NCBI GenBank assembly: GCA_013368315.1
Contig: JAACJM010000005.1
Coordinates: 1,116,001 to 1,180,000 of the forward strand
Length of the DNA stretch: 64,000 nucleotides
Reading direction: 5' to 3'
Origin: Tetrapyrgos nigripes
Lineage: Eukaryota > Basidiomycota > Agaricomycetes > Agaricales > Campanellaceae
Shown here: piece after piece, positions 57,305-64,000 of the stretch
Numbering within the stretch: the stretch's first letter is position 1
How the letters are laid out: every line of letters starts with the position of its first letter
The notes under the pieces: generated by a model
Told to the model about the DNA's origin: nothing
Database searches by the model: none
What the model saw: the letters and a program-made list of their open reading frames with translations, nothing else
Position numbers and translations under genes: made by a program

Positions 57305-57610
57305 CCAGCCACGCTGGCAAAGGGTACCCTTGGCCGCTTCAGCCACTTGGGGACACAGCCACACTGGCAAAGGGTACCCTTGGCCGCTTCAGCCACTTGG
57401 GGGCACGGCCACACTGGCAAAGGGTACCCTTGGCCGCTTCAGCCACTTGGGGGCACAGCCACACTGGCAAAGGGTACCCTTGGCCGCTTCAGCCACTTGG
57501 GGGCACAGCCACACTGGCAAAGGGTACCCTTGGCCGCTTCAGCCACTTGGGGGCACAGCCACACTGGCAAAGGGTACCCTTGGCCGCTTCAGCCACTCTG
57601 GCAAAGGGCC
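57305..57610 (+). repeat. 50-bp array with GGCAAAGGGTACCCTTGGCC
   Basis: Six units with exact 50-base period (57361, 57411, 57461, 57511, 57561). Each has a near-palindrome GGCAAAGGGTACCCTTGGCC and CACAGCCACACT. The shared CAGCCACWCTGGCARAGGGT shows common origin with the 53.76-54.4 kb array. Confidence 0.93.
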
Positions 57611-57739
57611 GCCTTTTCAGTCAGCTGACCAAAACCTGCAACCACCACCACCACCAACTTGAGAGGTAAATAGCCACCCTTTTTCGCTTTTTTTTCGCTT
57701 TTTTCGCTTTTTTCTCTTGTTTTCACTAGCAAAAAAGAC

Positions 57740-58555
57740 CAAGTTATGTTGTGTAAGGCTTGCCTGATATGGAAGCCAGATCATAGAATACTTTTCCACG
57801 GTCTCTGGCATGCTGCAGTGGCTGGTTTTTTTTTTTTTTTTGCGTTTCTTCGTGTCTTTTGGGGGCACTTTTTCGCATTTTTTCGTGTTTGCTTTCATTT
57901 GAAGTTATGTAAGGCTTGCCTGATATGAGAAGGAGGCTATATAAGCTTCCGCATGGCCTCTGGCATGCTGTTTTGGCTCGTTTTTTCGTGTTTTTTCATG
58001 TCTTTTCGTGTCTTTTTGGAGGCTTTTTTCGCATTTTTCGCATTTTTTTTGGTGTTTCTTCAGGGTTTTCTTTCATTTGAGGTTGTGTAAGGCTTGTCTG
58101 ATATGAGAAGAACGTTATATAAGCTTTCCCAGAGCCTCTGGCATGCTGTTTTGGCTCGTTTTTTCGTGTTTTTTCATGTCTTTTCATGTCTTTTTGGAGG
58201 CTTTTTCGCATTTTTTGGGTGTTTCTTCAGGGTTTTCTTTCATTTGAGGTTGTGTAAGGCTTGTCTGATATGAGAAGAACGTTATATAAGCTTTCCCAGA
58301 GCCTCTGGCATGCTGTTTTGGCTCGTTTTTTCGTGTTTTTTCATGTCTTTTCATGTCTTTTTGGAGGCTTTTTCGCATTTTTTGGGTGTTTCTTCAGGGT
58401 TTTCTTTCATTTGAGGTTGTGTAAGGCTTGTCTGATATGAGAAGAACGTTATATAAGCTTTCCCAGAGCCTCTGGCATGCTGCTTTTTCGCATTTTTTGT
58501 GTTTCTATGGTGTTTTCTTAGGATAAGCTTTTCCAGAGCCTCTGGTATCGGGCTT
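57740..58555 (+). repeat. T-rich tandem repeat of about 167 bp
   Basis: GTGTAAGGCTTGTCTGATAT recurs at about 57749, 57907, 58084, 58252 and 58419, followed by GCCTCTGGCATGCTG and long TTTTTCGTGTTTTTTCATGT tracts. The last two full units are nearly identical. Lys-rich minus-strand frames here are artefacts. Confidence 0.9.
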
Positions 58556-58725
58556 TATTTCGCATTTGTTTTCTTTCATTCATGTATATATATCAACGGT
58601 TGCTGCACAGGTTCATCCTTCATGTACATATGATTGGATCGGAAAGACGACGTTGGCTGTCACACCCACCCTGATGCTGCTCGCTTTCTTTCTTTCTTTC
58701 TTTCTATGCAGTTTGACAGCCATCA

Positions 58726-59699
58726 TGTCCACACCAACTCAAGACAACACCACCACCACCACCAGCACCATCACCACCACTGTGAGTGTCTGTTCTTTGC
58801 TGCCCGAGTCAGGTTTAACGCCCAGAGTCCATATAGACCTCTTTCAAATTTTTCCAGTCCAAGCACCCTTGCCTTTTTGGTCTCGAAAAGCAACAGATGC
58901 TGGTGAGGTTTCTATGCGCAAATACCTTGTCAGAAGACATGCCCTTCACTTTTCCGATGTGCACAAACTGGGACGACACCCTGACAGCGAGTGGTCCACC
59001 AGTGGAAGAGTGGACGCCGTCTGATGAGGAGGTGAAGGAGGCCAAGAAGATGAGCTCGAACGATGTCTATGCATGGCTGACGACAAAAGGTCAGCTTGGG
59101 ATGTTTCGGCTCCATGTCGCCGCTTTTCTTGGGAACCCTCAAAACAGAGACAGAAGTGCAGGAGGCATCCGCTTCCTGTGCAGCCAGATCACGGACAGAA
59201 AGGTGGCTGATGATCCACAGGCAATGGTCGTCGTTCCACTGGCACGAGAAGGATGGAGGGAGCTTGATGCAAACACACCTCGAGGAGAGCAGCCCCTGGA
59301 CGACGAGACCGGAAACCCACTAGAGGTGATGATCATCTCAGGCCATCACCGAGCACAAGCCCTGGCTATTAAATTCGCATTGGAGCCACAGCTTGTCAAG
59401 CCAACATGGACGTGCCATGTCATTAAACCTGGTCGGTAGTAACATATCCCTCTTGAAGCACTTTGCAACTCATATTAGATACACACACCAGATTACTGGG
59501 CGATGCTCAGCTCAGCGCAACAGCTCCAACTAATGACAACACTCAACAGCAACACCAACGCCACACCTACAAAGGCCGCTGATTCGGAACGGTCCCAGCT
59601 TTTGGGTTTGATAGACCACTTCCGATCACAGTCACAGTCCCAGTCCCAGTCACCGACACTGTCAGTCAGTGCACTCATAGAGAGTACAAACATTTTGAA
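58726..59699 (+). CDS. ParB/sulfiredoxin-like domain protein, probably 3'-truncated
   Basis: The main exon ends at 59435 or nearby and is open from about 58840. The strongest signature is PLEVMIISGHHRAQAL (SGHHR at 59338-59352), preceded by VVPLAREGWRELDANTPRGE. This arrangement of a beta strand, a conserved Arg/Asp segment and an S-G-x-H-R-x-x-A loop resembles ParB/Srx-fold proteins, whose members bind nucleotide and in some cases act as CTPases or nucleases. The probable start is ATG 58726 (MSTPTQDNTTTTTSTITTT) followed by an intron beginning GTGAGT; its acceptor (TTCCAG near 58857, or later) is not settled. A second short intron, GTCGGT..CCAG to 59491, would continue the frame with a Gln/Ser-rich tail (SSAQQLQL ... 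SQSQSQSQSP). At 59700 the frame enters the 45-bp repeat and stops. Fold assignment is inference from one motif. Confidence 0.5.
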
Positions 59700-59700
59700 C

Positions 59701-59746
59701 TTAGGGTTATTAAGATATCCTAAGGTTTGAGTAGGGGTCTACCCTA
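59701..59746 (+). repeat. dispersed 45-bp repeat, copy 2
   Basis: CTTAGGGTTATTAAGATATC, then CTAAGGTTTGAGTAGGGG and TCTACCC. Nearly identical to 17511-17557. It forms the 3' border of the ParB-like frame and is followed by a CACAATGGCCATTGTG palindrome (59764-59779). Confidence 0.75.
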
Positions 59747-59890
59747 TGGAATATGACCGCCCGCACAATGGCCATTGTGACGGCTAGCATAACTATAGGG
59801 CTGATATCGAGTCCAAATCTTCAAGTTTTAAGACAAACAGGGCAGCGGTTGTTGAGATAATCGCAAAACAACACTAAAAAAGATGACATA

Positions 59891-60139
59891 ATGGCCTGCA
59901 GACCAGGTACCCCAAAAAGTGCTCCCCCAGACCTGACCCCAGAGCGCCCACAGCTTTCGAGGTCTGGGAATTCAAATCTGCAGTTTTTAGGACAAACAGA
60001 TGAGCAGGGGACAAGCAGCGTGTGGACCTTTGAAAAGAGCACCAATGTCTATTGTCAGAGCCAACCTATACATAGATCAGTTGCTGTAAAATTGATGTTG
60101 TGGTGGTCATCATTGATCTTCATCGGTAGAAGCAAATAA
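59891..60139 (+). CDS. possible short coding fragment
   Basis: ATG-initiated 82-codon frame with MACRPGTPKSAPPDLTPERP, then QLSRSGNSNLQFLGQTDEQG. The first 55 codons look protein-like; the rest is hydrophobic and may be read-through into an intron. No family recognised. Confidence 0.25.
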   Translation: MACRPGTPKSAPPDLTPERPQLSRSGNSNLQFLGQTDEQGTSSVWTFEKSTNVYCQSQPIHRSVAVKLMLWWSSLIFIGRSK

Positions 60140-60360
60140 TTGGGTGTGTTGTTGAAAGTGATCTTGCAATCGTGCATTTCTATGTATAAGTATTTATCCA
60201 CTAGGTGAGAAATAGTCCGGAATAATCAACTATGTATCTAATCCAAAAAAAGTCAACCTGAACATACATGCAAAAGATACACTCGGACTATGTACATAGC
60301 CTCCTGGATGCTAGGGATGTGTCTGAAGCCATCTGAATATAAAATGATGTCATCTAATAG

Positions 60361-60842
60361 CCAGTTTGCGTTCTCGACTACCTGCGAAAATTGCACGTGC
60401 GTTTACGCCCAAGGCGAAAATTTGCATTGCGCCAAACAACACGCGTAGACCTCGTTTTCCTCTCAATAAAGATCTTTGTTAGCTTGTACATCTCGTAAAA
60501 CTTGAAATATTACAACTCATTATGACCATGGAAGTGCTCCTCCTAGAACAACAATAGCAATTCCAGCAACTCTCATCCTCAGTCCCAGATCCAATTTGGC
60601 GTCACCAGAGCTCCCAGCTTGGCTAGACGGTGGACTATCAGGTTCTGGAGACTCGAACAACTCAGGTTCTTGTGCGATCTGTGCAGTCTGGCGTCGAGTA
60701 TGAGGCATGTTGCAGTATGTAGAGGTACAAGATGCTACGTGGTAGGTCCACGCGCGTTGTTTGGCGCAACGCAAATTTTCGCCTTAGGTGTAAACGCATG
60801 TGCCATTTTCGCACGCAGTCGAGAACGCAAACTGGCCAATTT
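60361..60842. mobile_element. foldback element with about 90-bp arms
   Basis: Left arm 60361-60452 (CCAGTTTGCGTTCTCGACTA ... GCCAAACAACACGCG) is mirrored at 60747-60838 with roughly 88% identity; the spacer is about 295 bases. The sequence outside is directly repeated: GATGTGTCTGAAGCCATCTG near 60320 and GATGTGTCTGAACATATCTG near 60880. Confidence 0.75.
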
Positions 60843-61029
60843 AGTAGTGCAGACCACGTACGTAGCATCCTGGACACTAGAGATGTGTCTGAACATATCT
60901 GAATAGAAAATAACGTGATAATTTAGTTGCAGGGATCATTGTACACAGCCTCCCAGACGCTGCAGACGGCTTAGAACTCTCAATCATATATATAGATTAG
61001 CTCCTATTCCTATGGATAGTGTCAGTTAG

Positions 61030-61070
61030 AGGTGTAGCGTCCTGGACGCTACATGAGTGCTTGGTGTAGC
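61030..61070. repeat. AGCGTCCTGGACGCT palindrome
   Basis: TAGCGTCCTGGACGCTACAT, same family as 37.4-40.4 kb and 63.91 kb. Confidence 0.85.
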
Positions 61071-61129
61071 ATGAGAAAAAGGTATCAGTGAACCGAGAAC
61101 CAGGGTGCTGGAATGCTAACACTAGTTAA

Positions 61130-62300
61130 ATGTGCATAAGTCCTAAATCTTATCCTCATTCCCACTAAACCCACCCCCCATAATCCCCATTCACCCACTG
61201 TATCCACTCCTTAAGAAACCGGCTTCCCACTTCTACTACCCTCAACGTGGATCCATAAATCAGTATCAGGTATTTGGAGGACCGTTGGAGATCGTGACGG
61301 TGGAGGAGCTGAGAGGGAGGCCAAAGGCAAGCACATCGTAGCAGAGCTGGAGTAGAAGGCAATCCAAAAGTAAAAAGGCTTTTGAGCCTCACCGGCGTAG
61401 TAACGGGAGCCTTGACGCGAGATCCAGGGATGGCATCATTTGAAAGAGTGGTTATTAGTATCAAAATAGAATACTGAATGTCATTTGAGACTCACCTGGG
61501 CTTGAAATCTGAGCAAATTACATGATACCACCTGCCGCGGGTCAGCTCACAGCGAGAACGGTAAGGAACGAAGACCCGGGAGCTTCATAATCAAATTCTA
61601 CGCCCTTTGAAATGGATGATGACGCCCGGACAGCGAGGACACCCAGCCAGAACAACGTACAAGTTGAGGTGAAGCTGATTTCGGGAAGACCGGTTGAAGG
61701 TAGTGGAGACGGAGTAGCAGAGAGAAAGAAGGGTCGAAAAACACGAAGAGCCTATAGTAGTATCAAAATAGAATACTGAACGGGATTAGAGACTCACCTG
61801 CGCGTTAATCCAAATAGAATACTTAGTACCACCGAGCGCGGCTCGGCTCACAGCGAGAATGGCAAGAAATGGCGGGTGCGAGCCACATCAATCATGGATC
61901 ACGGCCCACCCATCACAACAAATCTCCTGATGAGAAGCTGGGCCGTCCCCATCCCCATTCCATTGACCCGTTGGCGCATCTGTTGGAATAACTGGGAGAA
62001 AAGGCTATCAATAAAAACGTATTAGTTAACCAACTGCGACGCACCTGAAACTCGACCCTAACCCGCATTATCCAGCTCAGACGGGCACAATCAGCCCCCT
62101 ACTCCGAACCGACCGACAACCGACCTGCTTACCTACAAATACTTGGTCAATGGCTTGGGGAAATGACTAAAGGGATATTAAGACTGGACTTGCGGGCATT
62201 TGAGGCGGGGGAGACTCGGAAGCACAGTTGGGTGCAAAGATGATGGCGGTTGAGAAAGAGGCGGTTGAGAAAGAGTTGGTGACGTGGCTGTCACATTTCC
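61130..62300 (-). repeat. inverted copies of foldback-family arms
   Basis: Two minus-strand copies of the CAGGTGAGTCTC / TATTTTGATACTAATAA block lie at 61460-61580 and 61750-61865, each with the complement of GCCGTTCTCGCTGTGAGC. They correspond to the right arms at 35.45 and 43.0 kb. Confidence 0.65.
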
Positions 62301-62399
62301 AGTGTAATTACAGAGGGGTTGGCGGACGACAGAATATGAGTGGAATGGGATAAGTCTGGGGTGGTTTAGAGTCGGTTTAACGAGTAGAATTCGAATATA

Positions 62400-63680
62400 T
62401 ATAAATCAAAGGGAACACACCTAGTATTCCAAAGTTATAGCCCATTCAAAAATCCCAAAACCGGAAAACAGCCTATATCGTATCCGGACGGCGTCCGACG
62501 GCTTCGATTTCAACGCCATCATGTTTGGGGGGTTGAATAACCCCAGAATCGAGCCCAGGATGATCCAATTTGAACGAGAGGGTGAGGAAGAGTGAAGTTT
62601 GTAAGGGAGAGGAGGAGCGGGTACCGATATTCAATCCGGAAGGGGTTGGGCGACTTCGAAACCATTACCATCAGATTCGGAGGGTTCAATAACCATAGAA
62701 TACAGTCCAGGATGAAGGAATTTGGGTTCTGGGTCGAGGAGGAGTGGAGGTGGTATGGGGGGAAGAGGGGGGATGGCGGGCAACGGAATATCAATGGATT
62801 TGAGGAAGTCGGGGGCGCTATATGGTCGGTTTAATGAGACAAATAAGACTATAAAAAAATCAGAGCGAACGGACCTCGCGTTCAAAAGTTACACCCAATC
62901 TAAACACCCAAAAACCACAAAATGCGCCATATTGAATCCGGACGGGGTTGGGCAGCTTCAAAAGCATTACCATCGGATTCTGGGAGCTGAATAGCGCCAG
63001 AAACGAGTCTTGAATAAAGGATTTAGGCGGGAGGGTGAGGCGGAGTGGAGGTGGTATGGGGGGTTGGCGGGCAACGGAATATCAAGGGATTTGGGGAAGT
63101 CTGGGGTGCTATATGGTCGGTTTAATGAGACAAATACGACTATAAAAAAATCAGAGCGAACGGACCTCGCGTTCAAAAGTTACACCCAATCTAAACACCC
63201 AAAAACCACAAAATGCGCCATATTGAATCCGGACGGGGTTGGGCAGCTTCAAAAGCATTACCATCGGATTCTGGGAGCTGAATAACGCCAGAAACGAGTC
63301 TTGAATAAAGGATTTAGGCGGGAGGGTGAGGCGGAGTGGAGGTGGTATGGGGGGTTGGCGGGCAACGGAATATCAAGGGATTTGGGGAAGTCTGGGGTGC
63401 TATATGGTCGGTTTAATGAGACAAATACGACTATAAAAAAATCAGAGCGAACGGACCTCGCGTTCAAAAGTTACACCCAATCTAAACACCCAAAAACCAC
63501 AAAATGCGCCATATTGAATCCGGCCGGGGCTGGGCAGCTTCAAAAGCATTACCATCGGATTCTGGGAGCTGAATAACGCCAGAAACGAGTCTTGAATAAA
63601 GGATTTAGGCGGGAGGGTGAGTCGGAGTGGAGGTGGTATGGGAGAAAGAGGGGGTAAGCGGGTAACAGAATATCAATAGA
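62400..63680 (-). repeat. 291-bp tandem repeat and older 455-bp unit
   Basis: Landmark CGAACGGACCTCGCGTTCAA at about 62864, 63155 and 63446 (period 291), with near-identical units. A diverged unit starts near 62405. Same family as 21.4-24.8 kb. Because 291 is a multiple of three the same frame reappears; it has no domain. Confidence 0.9.
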
Positions 63681-63709
63681 TTTCGGCAAGTCGTGGGTGT
63701 GGACTCACA

Positions 63710-64000
63710 TCTGAGCATCTAAGACATTTATGGATCCGAGTGTACAAGACATCGGCACATCAACACGTCCAAGACGTCCACGCATCCGAGTGTCCAAGTG
63801 TCCAAGACACTTGCAAGAAATTCTTAGTACATTATTTTCTGTGTATGATCTCATATACACGTTGAACCATAGGGGCAGAGATTGCACACATGTACTGTGT
63901 TTTCGCAGCGTCCAGGACGCTAGCACTACCAGAGCTCTCATTAGGCACGTATTTCTTAGGGTTACTAGAGGTACGTAGCGTCCACAATGCTGCACAGCTG
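63710..64000. repeat. CGTCCAAGACG and GCGTCCAGGACGC palindromes
   Basis: ACGTCCAAGACGT at about 63766 (as in the 32.05-kb array and 40.63 kb) and GCGTCCAGGACGC at 63908. Confidence 0.8.

Noticed and set aside
57617..58378. Lys-rich minus-strand proteins
   Set aside because: They are the complement of T-rich tandem repeats.
62722..63576. 91-codon frames repeated at 291-base spacing as duplicated genes
   Set aside because: Unit length is divisible by three, older copies of the family do not keep the frame, and there is no start or splice evidence.
18590..63600. Unit lengths divisible by three as evidence of coding arrays
   Set aside because: The 111-, 108- and 291-bp units fit, but the 149-, 50-, 74-, 22- and 167-bp arrays do not, so chance explains it.

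Overview
The window looks like a repeat-dense part of a mushroom-forming basidiomycete (Agaricomycete) genome. The readable genes are interrupted by spliceosomal introns of about 50-64 bases with GT..AG borders and CTRAY-like branch sites. One is a decayed F-box/LRR-type gene and one belongs to a style of lineage-specific hypothetical protein I associate with Agaricomycetes. There are no operons or bacterial signals. The genus cannot be named from the sequence alone.

Layout. 0-17.5 kb is the gene-bearing part: a four-exon gene (3262-4260, -), a small three-exon gene head-to-head with it (4675-5052, +), an F-box-like pseudogene (6413-7590, +), an LRR-like relic (12.1-12.7 kb), a small two-exon gene (12841-13198, +) and a seven-exon gene (15071-17476, -). 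From 17.5 kb rightward nearly everything is repeat: 22-, 74- and 45-bp arrays, a 111/108-bp double-hairpin array (18.6-21.0 kb), degenerate 450-bp and 291-bp units (21.4-24.8 and 62.4-63.7 kb, in opposite orientations), small hairpin and TIR elements (25.1, 25.7, 30.6 kb), palindrome clusters (23.5, 24.9, 27.7-30.8, 37-40.4 kb), three foldback elements (centres near 35.1, 42.4 and 45.8 kb), a 149-bp satellite (49.15-56.36 kb) holding an array of KpnI-site palindromes (53.76-54.4 kb), a related 50-bp array (57.3 kb) and a T-rich 167-bp array (57.7-58.5 kb). A gene with a ParB/Srx-like motif lies at 58.7-59.7 kb and ends in a 45-bp repeat also found at 17.5 kb. Decayed retroelement pieces are at 26.5-27.15 kb (gag-like) and possibly 44.5 kb (copia RNase H-like).

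The strongest unexplained theme is the palindromes. Every repeat territory is built on its own short palindrome, with cores such as CGCTCACAGCG, AACGCTTTGGGCGTT, GACGCTCAAAGCGTC, GCGTCCAGGACGC or GGCAGAGGGTACCCTCTGCC. Palindromes differ between territories, yet both arms change together. In the 149-bp satellite the inverted arms also covary in several diverged monomers. This suggests selection on, or replication through, hairpin structure rather than on sequence.

The genes show no sign of acting together. The long open frames inside the tandem arrays are best read as stop-free repeat translation, not proteins. All gene models come from reading by eye and have no expression or database support.
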